From Daldinia sp. FL1419 (taxonomy: Eukaryota > Ascomycota > Sordariomycetes > Xylariales > Hypoxylaceae), in the NCBI GenBank assembly GCA_025201765.1, contig MU623371.1, positions 62,001-126,000 of the forward strand: a DNA stretch of 64,000 nucleotides. The letters run 5' to 3'. Below are positions 48,702 through 59,230 of the stretch, in pieces. Both the position numbers and the translations under genes were made by a program. Numbering within the stretch: position 1 is the first letter of the stretch; each line of letters opens with the position of its first letter. The notes below the pieces were generated by a model. That model had not been told where the DNA came from. It saw only the letters and a program-made list of their open reading frames with translations, and made no database searches.

Positions 48702-49248
48702 ATGGCCCGAACTGACGGATCCCGCTTTTCGTTACCTCCCTTCTTCCTCATTAGCAATGCCTTAATATGGATCTCGGCTGTTATTGTTATGGGAATTATT
48801 TCCTATTTCATCTCTCAGAGCAGTTATGTCCCTGGTCGTATTATTTATGAGGAAGTCATTGTAAGTCCTGTTAACTTACGAGCCCAGATACAAGATTCAA
48901 ATAAGCTAACGCGAGTAACCACATAGTCCGTGCTCACTGTCGCATTCTTCCTGGCCTCCTTCGTTATTGGCACATATCCGGGCTCTATTCTTTTATTCAA
49001 CGTCATATTCTCCTACCTTTGGCTAGTCGCGGTCGTGTTTACGGCTGAAGATTGGTCATCTGAATATGCTGGAGAACTCGCCCATACCGTCGAGGCGTTC
49101 AGCTTCATCGCCTTGTATGTTTATACCCTTGAAAATAAACCTCCGATCCATTGCTGACTTCCGACCTAGCTTCTTCCTATTTTTCAACGTTGTCTTCGAT
49201 TGGCAGTATGGCTTCCGTGGACACGTACGTAGCACATCGGCTGTGTAA
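48702..49248 (+). CDS. small four-helix membrane protein, MARVEL-like
   Basis: Three exons, 48702-48860, 48927-49114 and 49170-49248, join in frame to 141 aa. Four hydrophobic segments are visible: FFLISNALIWISAVIVMGII, then SVLTVAFFLASFVIGTY, LLFNVIFSYLWLVAVVFT and, across the last junction, AFSFIAFFFLFFNVVF. Segment number, spacing and size resemble fungal MARVEL-domain proteins of the plasma membrane or vesicles, but the identification is by architecture only. The start MARTDGSRFSLPP is the first ATG of the open exon, and the splice sites are GTAAGT and GTATGT donors with AG acceptors. Confidence 0.7.
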
Positions 49249-49797
49249 GAACACTATGCGAGGAATTAATGAGATAATGAAATGTGATTTGTGGATGGTT
49301 TGATGGAGCTATCAAGTTACAAAACTTTACGACTGGGGGGATATGAGTTTGGAATAAGGCAAGCGAAGCAGAAATTTGTTTCAAACGGTGGATTGAACGA
49401 CTTAATGACATTACAACTATAAATACCCAAGCAATATATCTATCCCAAAATTCAACAGCATCATATCATGATGAGAAAGAGCAAAGCCCGCACAAGTAGG
49501 TGATAGGTGTAGCGCTCAACTAAATGGCTATCAAGCATTCACTCCAACCAGTTTCGCCAATTAAACGAGTACAAGTTATTATTATTTTTAAAGTAGCCTG
49601 AAAATGATGTATCTAGAACTCTCCATCCTCCGCAACTATTCAAAGCCCAAACAGGCATGGCGTGAGGACATAAGTACAGTTATGCTTAAGCACGAATCAT
49701 ACATCTAGCCTATGCGAGAATGCTTTCTCTATGATCGATAGATCTAGAAGGTAATTCCTATACCGACACCTCAATGAAATTTTAAGAATACCACATG
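49249..49797. other. intergenic, convergent 3' flanks
   Basis: This lies between two genes transcribed toward each other. Nothing was recognised. Confidence 0.5.
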
Positions 49798-50526
49798 TCA
49801 ACGCATACGAAGACTACCTGAGTCTATATTTCGCCCACGCATGCTTCTAAGCTTTCTAGTGTCAGGGCTGGGGGGCGGACTAAGGGGCGCTGCTTCTACA
49901 ACTCTTGGTATGTCGGATTTCACAGCCTTTCGAGGTATGGGATTGCGGAAAAACGTAGGTGCCTCAATGCGAGTGGTCTTCTTCGCTTCTACCTTTTTAA
50001 TAGGGGGATAGGTGTGATGGGAACGGGTATTTTCCCACTCCTTACCGTTATGTTCAAGACTGGATTGCATATGTCTGTCGACATCTAAGAAATCCCAATC
50101 GTGATTCTCTGACCATATGCCACCTTTGCGTCTTTCCTCTAGGACCTTCTGGTCAACTTCCATCGCATAGTCAACAGCCCGCTCCGAAGCTCTACGATCA
50201 GCGTGATCAACGCCGGGTATCTTTGATGCAAGTAGATACGCATCTTTTGCCTGTTCATATCGTTTCATAATCCATAATACGTGGCCGTTGTACAGATTGC
50301 AAGTTGCAAGCGGAGGAGACTCACAGACGTCTGGTTCGTTAGCAAGAAGCAGGGCTTCCCGCACCGCAGCGCAGGCATTGTCGAGATCAAATTCAGACGA
50401 ACTCTTCCTATAGCTTTCGAGAAAAGCGCGACAGTCCCGAAGGAGTGAGCCCACGTGGTCCTTATTCTGAACCCTTTCGTCTGACGTGAAGTCAAAGGCT
50501 GGCATCTTAATCTCGGACGCAGCCAT
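49798..50526 (-). CDS. hypothetical protein with TPR-like helical region
   Basis: This is a single-exon frame of 242 aa. The N-terminal two thirds are helical and resemble a degenerate tetratricopeptide pair: DLDNACAAVREALLLANEPD and LYNGHVLWIMKRYEQAKDAY. The following segment is charged (KVLEERRKGGIWSENHDWDF). The C-terminal quarter is basic, Pro/Ser-rich and disordered with SPPPSPDTRKLRSMRGR. No catalytic motif or targeting signal was seen, and I recognise no named family. Composition and length support a real gene. Confidence 0.65.
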   Translation of the reverse strand: MAASEIKMPAFDFTSDERVQNKDHVGSLLRDCRAFLESYRKSSSEFDLDNACAAVREALLLANEPDVCESPPLATCNLYNGHVLWIMKRYEQAKDAYLLASKIPGVDHADRRASERAVDYAMEVDQKVLEERRKGGIWSENHDWDFLDVDRHMQSSLEHNGKEWENTRSHHTYPPIKKVEAKKTTRIEAPTFFRNPIPRKAVKSDIPRVVEAAPLSPPPSPDTRKLRSMRGRNIDSGSLRMR

Positions 50527-51575
50527 AACTCTAGGAATGATCGATAGTACTCTTTGCTAATGGAAGCTATACTGGAACCGGTGCAAGCCTATTTGGATTG
50601 ATCATGGGACTAAATATCGTATTAATAGCATTGTTCTGATGGTCTGTCGTCTTCTATTGTCTCGTATTCCTTTGATACCGTAAACCAAGACCGCGCGTAC
50701 GAAATAAAGACGAATCAAAAGAATAGAACCCCTACATGAAGTTCATGTCTTCTCCGCCTTGTGCTAGTTTTCCTATCCTTTATTTAAATCTTTTAGCCTT
50801 CATAGTATACAATGTCATAGTATGGGCACCAATAAGAGTTGCTTGTCGCGCGTAGAAACACCCTAGAGTTCGGGATTGATATTACGACGCGAGTGCACCG
50901 TTATACCCGGATCGACCGTTGAGGAACTTGGAGGGGAGACGCCAAGAAGAACCGACACTCAACTCATGCATAGCACCTAAGATGTGTAAGATTAAGCATG
51001 AAGGCGTGAAGATACCCGAGACCTCGATCCGACTGCCAAGCTACTTGTCACACCTTCGTACGCACAGTAATTTCGCACGTAAAGGGATGCCAAGGCGGTG
51101 CGGATAGTTGGGGATACGTCTGACTGTGTAAGTGCTCAACGGAACGGTCCGCGTAACCGGCTCTTCTCCCCTCATTCGGGAAACATCATCGCTCTGAACA
51201 ATCAACTTCTTTGCTCGGCCGAGGGGCGTCATTAGACCCCCTCCAAATTCCCCCCGTGGGAACCCCGTACTCTCTGTATACGAACGAATACGTCACCAAT
51301 CATTAACTCCGTACCCCGAGAAACCGGACAGGCAAGGATTTAGATAACGACCTTGTACGACGTGCATACGGATGGTGAGATACCCCGTGCGGCTTTTATG
51401 AGTCTAGACTGTACCCTTCGTGCATATAATGGCACCCTGAGTAGATATCCCGACTTATTACTCACATTTTGGGGTTCTGATAATCAGAGACTCAACAATC
51501 GTAGAGTAAAAGCGCGACAGAGCGGGCTAGAACAAGAGTAACCCTTTTTTTTTTTTCGGCTAAGTAACAGTTCTG
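50527..51575. other. intergenic, nothing recognised
   Basis: Frames at 50919-51107, 51041-51232 and 51353-51541 have no homology. A T-run at 51546-51556 lies just before the O-methyltransferase start. Confidence 0.5.
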
Positions 51576-53119
51576 ATGGGTGACCAAATGACAGTTACCG
51601 CCCTTGCGGATATCATCAGGACGCAAGCTGAAATTCTCGAGACTAGCCTGCCGCGCCATGCTTACACGGATTATCACGGCGATAAAAGCCTCAGTATTGC
51701 GAGGTCGAAACTGCTCGAAGCTTGCGATAAGCTGAACCATCTTGTTACCGGTCCTATTGAATGGTTAGTACAAGGAAAGGGAATCATAGGGCGTCTCTTT
51801 TAATGGTTATTATCATTTATACGGAACTGTCGAGTTAACATATTCCTAGTACGTCTCAGCAAAATAGCGGACTTAACTGATGACATTATCTCAAAATGCC
51901 TAGCCAACAAGTACTAAACTCGAGCAGATGTAATGGGAATCGCGCAAGGCCATAGGGTCCATGGCGCTCTTCAGTATGTCTCTCATTTCCGGATAGCATC
52001 CTTCGCCCCGGCGGACGGTACGCCTATCACGTATGAAGACTTGGCCCAAGCAGCTGGTGTCGATACATCTGAGTGCACTCGAGTGCTGCAGCTGCTCATA
52101 ACCTATCACATATTCCGCGAACCAGGTACCCGTATTGTCGCGCACAATCGTAACTCTCGTGTTCTACTCGATGAAGACACCGGCGCCGCTGTAGAATGGT
52201 TGACACAAGAATCGCTTCGGTCTAGTGCCTTCTTCACTGAGGCTAGGGCTATGAGTCGTAGGTGGTCTACTGGTACCGCTGATGCTGGTAGTAATGAAAT
52301 TGCCGTCCCTGCTACTATTCAAGGTGTTATGAGTAGTGTACAGCAGGAGACAGCACTTGACCTCGCATGTACTGGCATTGAGCAGCCCACCGTCGGGCTC
52401 CTCGCACAGCAACGAATGAACTCGGAGACCTCTATGAAAGCAGAGCGATACGCGCGTGCAATGGCCGGCATGGCCAAGCGGCAGCAGCTCAGTGTAGACC
52501 ACCTGGTGGCTGGATATGACTGGGATGCGCTCGCTCCAGGGTCAACCGTCATCGATGTGGGCGGGGGCAACGGACACTGCTCAAAAGCCATTGCATCTTA
52601 CAATCCTACGCTGAATTTCGTGGTGCAGGATTCAAACACGGCCCTTGCTGGAGAAGTTGACGTCCAGAAGTTGGGAGATCGCATGAAGTTTATGGCTTAC
52701 GACTTTTTCAAGCCGCAGACTATGGTCGGGGACGTCTACCTCCTAAGGCGCATTTTACATCATTACCCGGACGCGGACGCGGTAAGCATCTTGCAGGCGC
52801 AGTTGTGTGCTGCGAGAAGTAAGCCCGAAGCTAGAATCGTAGTCATGGATAACATTGCGATACACAGCGGCACACTGAGTACGCTTGAAGAACGCAAGAC
52901 CAGGTATGTTGTTCCCCCCAGAGTGCATTGTCCCGTTAACATGTTTCCTTCAGAACCCTCGACATCGCCATGATGGCCCTCTTTAACAGCGTTGAGCGTA
53001 ATCTTGACGACTGGAAAAAGCTATTTGCGATGGCTGACCCAAAGTTGAAGCTTATGAAGGTTACGAAGCCTCTCGGAAGTGCTCTAGCTGTGATGGAACT
53101 ATGGCTGGAACAGACCTAA
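51576..53119 (+). CDS. SAM-dependent O-methyltransferase, secondary-metabolism type
   Basis: This cytosolic enzyme transfers methyl from S-adenosylmethionine to a hydroxyl of a small aromatic or polyketide substrate. Three segments are recognised. The N-terminal exon starts at 51576 (MGDQMTVTALADII ... LLEACDKLNHLVTGPIEWL). The main exon runs from about 51924 to 52903, and the last exon is 52954-53119. Marks: a winged-helix dimerisation region (ITYEDLAQAAGVDTSECTRV), the SAM-binding glycine loop VIDVGGGNGHCSKAI, LRRILHHYPDADAV with the His of the family, and the C-terminal SALAVMELWLEQT. The 3' splice (GTATGT/CAG) is clean. The first junction is not: the strong donor GTTAGT at 51765 cannot be joined in frame to the acceptors before MGIAQGHRVHG. 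The model's N-terminus is therefore uncertain. No polyketide or peptide synthetase lies nearby. Confidence 0.72.
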
Positions 53120-54035
53120 CCTAGTTGACTACGGCTTATCTAACGAAAGCTTGCCTCCTTAGTATTACCCCCCAGCGTTATTTAGGCGTATTGGACTAGT
53201 AATGGGAAACATGAATGTTTACATACTCAGAGATAGGAACTAAGACGGACAGGGAGAATGATTTCTAGGATAAGATCGAATTTGTTGCAAACGTTGCTAG
53301 TGTTTACTTCTTCCTACCTGTCTCGTTGAAGCTTCGACGACCAATGAAATATCTTTACCTCTTGATAGCAGCTTTTGAGAAAGTATCGAAACGTCAACTT
53401 CACAAACGCATCGTCGTATACGCATCTAATGTTACTTAGTTACGTTACCTTAGGGTCTTCCTACTCCCAATACCAAGGTCATATGGTGGAATATGACCTA
53501 GTGATTCGTCCTTGTTAAGTTACAACCTACCGGATACATCTATAAGTCCGTAATCATTTACGATTAGGAGTATCGGGCGGTAGCATACGGAGGTAGTTGT
53601 GTTGTAACTCGATGAACCTGACCTTAATGAGGCCAGGAGGAGGTTAGTGACAAACCGTCAAGCCGTTTCTTAGCACATACTGTGAGCCCAACGCATATCA
53701 ATATTCCCTTATAGAATCCCATTCCTATCTGATTCGTGAATCACCCAAATCTCGATTTTTCATACGCACATATGTTGACATCCGTGAATCGGATGACAGC
53801 TCGGGGTGTGTTAACAGTATCGAATTCAGCGAACAACGCAATAATTGAGATACGACGCTATACGTATAAGTTAATTTGGGTCTATCGTTATAATGTCGGC
53901 AGCACTACTTACTTATGACGACATGGCCCATTTCCTCCCACGACTAAGATACCCTCTTCCAACCTTGTTCAATTAACCTTCTCCACGTTTGCATCAGCTT
54001 TAAGCAGAACTACAGCGCTACTCATTGTAGAGCGG
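53120..54035. other. intergenic, convergent 3' flanks
   Basis: This lies between the O-methyltransferase and the RNA helicase, which converge. The frame at 53736-53918 has no homology. Nothing else was recognised. Confidence 0.5.
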
Positions 54036-55365
54036 TTAGGTAATGAGGTCCGCAACGTTCATCGGCATCTCGTCGATCTGGGTCGAGTAGTACACTTTCC
54101 GTCTGTTAGCCATCGGCATAGCATGATGTCTAATAGAATACTTACATTCGATATCTCTAAGGATGCGAACATCCTCGCTTGTGACGAAATTGATAGCCAC
54201 ACCCTTCCTGCCAAAACGGCCGCTTCGGCCGATACGATGAATATAGTTCTCTCGGTTGCTAGGCAGATCGTAATTGATCACTAAACTGACTTGTTGGACG
54301 TCGATACCACGGGCCCAAACATCTGTCGATATTAAAACCCTGCTGTTGCCTTGTCTGAAATCTTGCATAATACTGTCCCGTTCTTTCTGGGGCATATCTC
54401 CATGCATACTACTGACTGTGAAATTGGCTTCGCGCATCTTATCGGTAAGCCAATCTACCTTACGCCTGGTGTTGCAGAAGATGACGGCTTGAGTAATGGT
54501 GAGAGTATCGTAGAGATCGCATAGCGTGTCAAATTTCCAATCTTCTTTCTCAACAGCGATGAAGTACTGTTTCAGACCTTCGAGTGTCAGCTCGTCACGC
54601 TTGACAAGAATGCGGACGGGGTCGGTCATAAACTTGGTTGTCATGTCTAGGACGTCGTAGGGGAGGGTAGCCGAAACAACAACAACTTGAGTCGCGGGGG
54701 GGAGGTATCGATATACGTCGTAGATTTGCTCGCGGAAGCCCTGGTTAAGCAATTCGTCTGCTTCGTCAAGTACAAGCATCTTGATCTGGCGAGTTCGCAG
54801 GTGACGACGACGAATCATGTCGGCCACACGGCCAGGAGTACCGGAGACGATATGCTGACCGTAGTCGAGTTTTCGGATATCTTCGCCGACGTTGGTCCCG
54901 CCAATACAAGCATGGCATTGGACATTCATGTAATCGCCAAGGGCCATCACAACAGACTGGATCTGGGTGGCAAGTTCACGGGTCGGGGAAAGGACGAGGG
55001 CTTGAGTCTCGCGGATCGCAGTATCGATAACCTGAAGCATGGAGATGGAAAATGTGGCTGTCTTTCCGGTACCGGATTGCGCTTGAGCGATGGTGTCGCG
55101 TCCCTTGCAAATTTGTACGATAGCTCGAGACTGAACGGCAGAGGGAGACTCGTAACCATAAGCGTATATACCACGAAGGAGGTTTTCTGTATGGATGAGA
55201 CGACGGTTAATATTATCGCAGAATTCAAGACGGGTATAGGCTAAAATGGACAATTGTACCCTTTAATGACATGGACTCGAACGTCGGGTGTACGGTGACC
55301 TCTTTCGAAGTGGAAAATTCCATCTTCTCGTCGGCGCGACGGTCGATACCACCTCCTTCTGCCAT
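54036..55365 (-). CDS. fal1: DEAD-box RNA helicase FAL1 / eIF4A-III
   Basis: This ATP-dependent RNA helicase is orthologous to yeast Fal1 and human eIF4A3; roles are 18S rRNA processing in the nucleolus and, in organisms that have it, the exon junction complex core. Two exons on the complement, 55365-55260 and 55186-54036, join to 418 aa. The first exon gives MEFSTSKEVTVHPTFESMSL. Then come the motifs in order: Q-motif region (YGYESPSAVQSRAI), I AQSGTGKT, Ia PTRELA, Ib TPGR, II DEAD, III SAT, IV VIFCNTRRKVDWL, V ARGIDVQ and VI HRIGRSGRFG. The C-terminus ends IDEMPMNVADLIT as in orthologues. An antisense open frame inside this gene (54687-55244) is a shadow. Divergent from SF3a60 across about 570 bp. 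Confidence 0.95.
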
Positions 55366-55936
55366 GATGAAGGTATAAGGCGGGGACTACGTCTAATCAC
55401 GTATTGGTTAGTAGTAAGATAGGTCCTGAATTGCGCACAAGTTGCGCGTAAAATTCGACGGGAGAAGATGTAATGTAATGATGGATCAAGTCGGTTTGGC
55501 GATGGAATGAAGAAGGCTGAGGTAAAGTTCAAATAATTAATGCATCTAACCTAACTAGTGTTATCCTAGACAATTTTATGGGGCCTGATAAGTTATGCTT
55601 TTAGGTACTACGTAGGTACCTAAAATACTTGGGTAAGAAGCTGATGTTTAGTGCAATCCGCGGCCTGGAGGCGCGCTAAAATGTACCTAAATCCTAGGTA
55701 TCTTCTCAGTACCGTGGCGACCTAGGCGACGAAGATCTAATTGGTTTTAAAAACAACATTACTTCTTAGCTCCAGTCTTCTAAACTCTTGTCGTTTTCTC
55801 TTCAGCTTCATACTATTATTTCCCTATTCTTCAATTTCGTTCTTCTTTCGAATTCTTACAGTATTCCCTTTTTTGAGGCATCAATCCAATAGCTAAAGAA
55901 CTTGCAATAGGCCTGGCTGAGATCTACTAAGTCAAG
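55366..55936. promoter_or_regulatory. shared promoter of FAL1 and SF3a60 genes
   Basis: This 571-bp divergent intergenic segment contains TAGGTACTACGTAGGTACCTA at 55602-55622 (imperfect palindrome) and CCTAGGTA at 55692-55699. The half next to SF3a60 is pyrimidine-rich. Confidence 0.6.
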
Positions 55937-57527
55937 ATGCTGTTAGAAGAGCAAAGGTTCTTACATGAGGACCTAGAACGCCTTGAACAAGGCGTTGCGG
56001 ATCGAATTGGCGATGAACCTAAACATGTTAGTTCCCAATAGACATATAACGAATACTCATTACTAACTATGCCTTCTCCAGATACGCGATCGCCTAGCGC
56101 GAGATCACCAGATAGCACAATTTCTTGATCGCATATCGTCGCAGTCCACCAAGCTCCTGTCCATATACCGCGATGCCGACGGATCTAGATCGCGTGAGAT
56201 CCAACAAATTGGCAGTGGTGATCCAATGGAAGAATTTTATAAGCAACTGGCCGATATCAAGAGTTTCCATGCGAGGTATCCCAACGAACCCGTCGAAAAC
56301 CTCGAGCGCGCATACCGGCCTAAGAAGGGACCCGACGCCGAATCCCAACCTAGTATCGTGGATACTATGTTCACCGGTGAAGAGGCGTTCGGTCGTTTCT
56401 TCGATCTACACACTTGCCACGAATTATACCTTAACCTCCCCAACGCGAAAAGATTAAGTTATCTCCAATACCTGGACTCCTTTGACAACTTCGCACCTGG
56501 TGCTGGTGGACTAAAGAGGTCTGAGAAGACGACCGATCAATATTTCAAGTATGTCGGGCAGCTTGCCTTGGACCTGGAGACTTTCATGAGGAAAACTAGG
56601 CCACTCGAAAATGTGGATAAGGTGATTGCCGACTTCGATAAAGAGTTCGATTCTGCTTGGGAGCGGGATGAAATTGCGGAGTGGAAGAAGGAAGAACAAA
56701 GTGGAAAGGCTAGCAATACCACGAAGCAGGCGGCCACAACTGATGCTGTATGGTGCGACGACTGCGAAAGGGAGTTTAAAAATGAGAACGTATACAAGGG
56801 TCATCTTTCAGGGAAAAAGCACGTCCGAGCTGCAGCGGAGCGGGCGCAAAGATTACGGGGCGCTTCCGGAGAGGGAGAGGGTGAGGGTCAACGGAGCAAT
56901 TCTCACAAGGGGAACACGTCGACCTATCGACTAAAAGAACGCGCCATCGCAGAAAGGGAATTCCGAGTCAAGCGTCTTGCTAGTGCTATGAGTACCGAAC
57001 GAAGCGACACCAGGGTGAACGTCGAGCGGAAGCAGGGTATGACGGAGCGCGAGAGGCAGCAGGAGCTAGAAAACCTGTTCAGTGCAACAACCACTACGTC
57101 GAACGCTAAGGATACCGAGGACGGCGAGGACAACGATGACGAAGATAGGATTTACAACCCGCTCAAGCTACCGCTCGCCTGGGATGGCAAGCCTATTCCA
57201 TTTTGGCTGTACAAGCTCCACGGTCTTGGTGTCGAATTCCCTTGTGAGATTTGCGGAAATTTCGTGTATATGGGAAGAAGGGCTTTCGATAAACACTTTA
57301 ACGAAGCACGTCACATCTACGGGCTGAAGTGCTTAGGAATTACGAACACAAGTCTATTCCGGGACATAACAGGGATTGACGAGGCGCTAAGATTATGGGA
57401 GAAGATACAAAAGGAAAAGCGCAAGGACAAGGTAGACGACGGGAGTGTGGTGCAGATGGAAGATGCCGAAGGCAATGTTATGCCGGAGAAGGTCTACTAT
57501 GATTTGCAGAAGCAAGGTCTGCTGTAA
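55937..57527 (+). CDS. splicing factor SF3a60 (SF3A3, yeast Prp9)
   Basis: This is a core U2 snRNP subunit of the SF3a complex, needed for branch-site recognition in the nucleus. Two exons, 55937-56026 and 56082-57527, join to 511 aa. The N-terminus MLLEEQRFLHEDLERLE and IRDRLARDHQIAQFLDRI are diagnostic for the family. A middle region with AYLNL-type helices (HELYLNLPNAKRLSYLQYLD) follows. Two zinc fingers are seen: WCDDCEREFKNENVYKGH with GKKH near residue 245, and FPCEICGNFVYMGRRAFDKH with NEARH near 430. The C-terminus ends VYYDLQKQGLL as in orthologues. Length matches the human protein (501 aa). Confidence 0.94.
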
Positions 57528-58206
57528 AGTACCCAATATACGTGTAATGAATAATATCGAGCGGCTTCCAGATTGCTGCGTGGTTGGGGATACAAGCGAT
57601 ACCATATCTAGCAAGGCAATACCTTACACATCGGGGTCTATCAAATTGTACGTCTTGCAATCTAGGTACCTCTTATAATCTAGGTACCTCTTATAATCTA
57701 GGTACCTCTTATAATCTAGGTACCTCTTATATGAACGAAGGAGATGTGCTGTTGTTGAGTTTCGAAGTCATCGTGCTGATTATCGATAACGACACCTATT
57801 GAATGTATTTTTTGATTGGTTCGTGCGGCTGGACAGCTGGGTTAAAGTTAGACTTCCAGCCTTAGGAGGTGGTTATGTAATGCGCACATGAACCCCCACA
57901 CCCCACTAAGTCAAACCTTATCTCTAGGTAGTTACGCATTTACTTCGTACATTTGTCGTTAATCGGCTCCGTTTACATTCTTCTTACCATATTTCTGTAC
58001 CTGGCATCTATACGATTCCGAGACGTAGATAATGAGCATCGTCCGTCATACATTTGCAACCTTCATAACGCCTAATCGGAATCGATGATATGCACATCGC
58101 CTACTAGTACGCTACGTGTAATGTTCCAGCGATGGACACGGTGCCTGACCTCAATTACGTATCTTTTCTTATAACTTGAAGTTCGAGGGCTCGTCTTTGA
58201 GAAGAC
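57528..58206. other. intergenic, contains a minisatellite
   Basis: This is the 3' flank of SF3a60 and upstream region of SLX1. Apart from the 18-bp tandem repeat, nothing was recognised. Confidence 0.5.
57659..57730. repeat. 18-bp minisatellite, four perfect copies
   Basis: Unit AATCTAGGTACCTCTTAT occurs four times head to tail without a mismatch. Each unit contains one CTAGGTACC core of the window's dispersed palindrome. It lies about 130 bases after the SF3a60 stop codon. Confidence 0.95.
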
Positions 58207-59230
58207 ATGTCTATCTTGTCGAAGCCTATTCCACCATTATATACCGTTTATATTTTACGCTCAACTGTTCGAAATGCCTCGCTATATATTGGCTCCACAC
58301 CCAATCCGCCCCGACGACTTAAACAGCATAACGGTGAGGTCAAAGGTGGTGCCGCACGCACATCAAAGAGCAAGTTGAGGCCATGGGAAATGGTGGGCCT
58401 CGTATCAGGCTTTCCTGGAATGGTAGCTGCTTTAAAATTCGAGTACGTTAACTTGAGGGGAGTGTTGTTACGTCTTTAAACATGTACGCTGATCGGTTTA
58501 CAGATGGGCTCTTACCAACTCTCACGTATCACTACATATTCCGTCCACATCCAGGATAACTTCAGCAGCAGGCAGGAAGCGAAATGGTCGACCCAGGCGG
58601 CCAACGCATACCCTGACATCTATACTATCGAATCTGCACTTGCTCCTTCGGGTTCCTAGCTTCTCCAGGTGGCCTCTTAATTTGCATTTCTTCGCACCTG
58701 AGGTTCACCAAGCCTGGAGGAAATGGTGTGATACCGTGGAGGAGCCTCTTCGAGATACAATCCAGGTATTCACCGATTTTAAACCGACGGGTGCTAGTCA
58801 GAAAGATAGCGGGAGTTCTGATTCCGAGAATGAGTCGGAACGGCCCTGGGGTATACATGCTCTGCCGCTCGATTATGCTCCGATAAAGAGCTACGTGATG
58901 AAAACGCACTCTATGTGTGATTTCGAGAGGGAGGGTAGCTGTATTATTTGCCAAGAACATCTTCACCCAGGGAAAGGGCTCTATGCAATATGCTCGAATG
59001 ATGGCTGTGAGTGTGCTGGGCATATATCCTGCTGGAGTAGGCATCTACTCGGAAAAGACGCCGACGAGCATATTATACCTATATCCGGACACTGTCCACG
59101 ATGCAGGAATGAGGTAGTATGGGGTGATCTCATGAAGGAAGTGAGTTTGAGAATACGAGGAGCTAAAGAAATCCAGAAGCTACTTAAGAAACCCAGACAG
59201 CGAAAAACGAGAGCCGAATCTGATATATGA
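58207..59230 (+). CDS. slx1: structure-specific endonuclease subunit SLX1
   Basis: This is the catalytic subunit of the SLX1-SLX4 nuclease, which cuts branched DNA at stalled forks and Holliday junctions. Two exons, 58207-58442 and 58504-59230, join to 320 aa. The N-terminal GIY-YIG nuclease domain reads YTVYILRSTVRNASLYIGST, followed by PRRLKQHNGEVKGGAART; the catalytic Glu lies in KFEWAL, recreated by the splice. RWPLNLHFFAPEVHQAW is the family linker. The C-terminal RING/PHD-type zinc domain has CIICQEHL, CSNDGCECAGHISCW and GHCPRCRNEVVWGDL. An unspliced reading would stop soon after the nuclease domain, so the 61-bp intron is needed. Confidence 0.92.

Noticed and set aside
54687..55244. 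185-aa open frame on the + strand
   Set aside because: It is antisense to the FAL1 helicase exon, whose motifs fix the true frame; its composition reflects the complementary codons.
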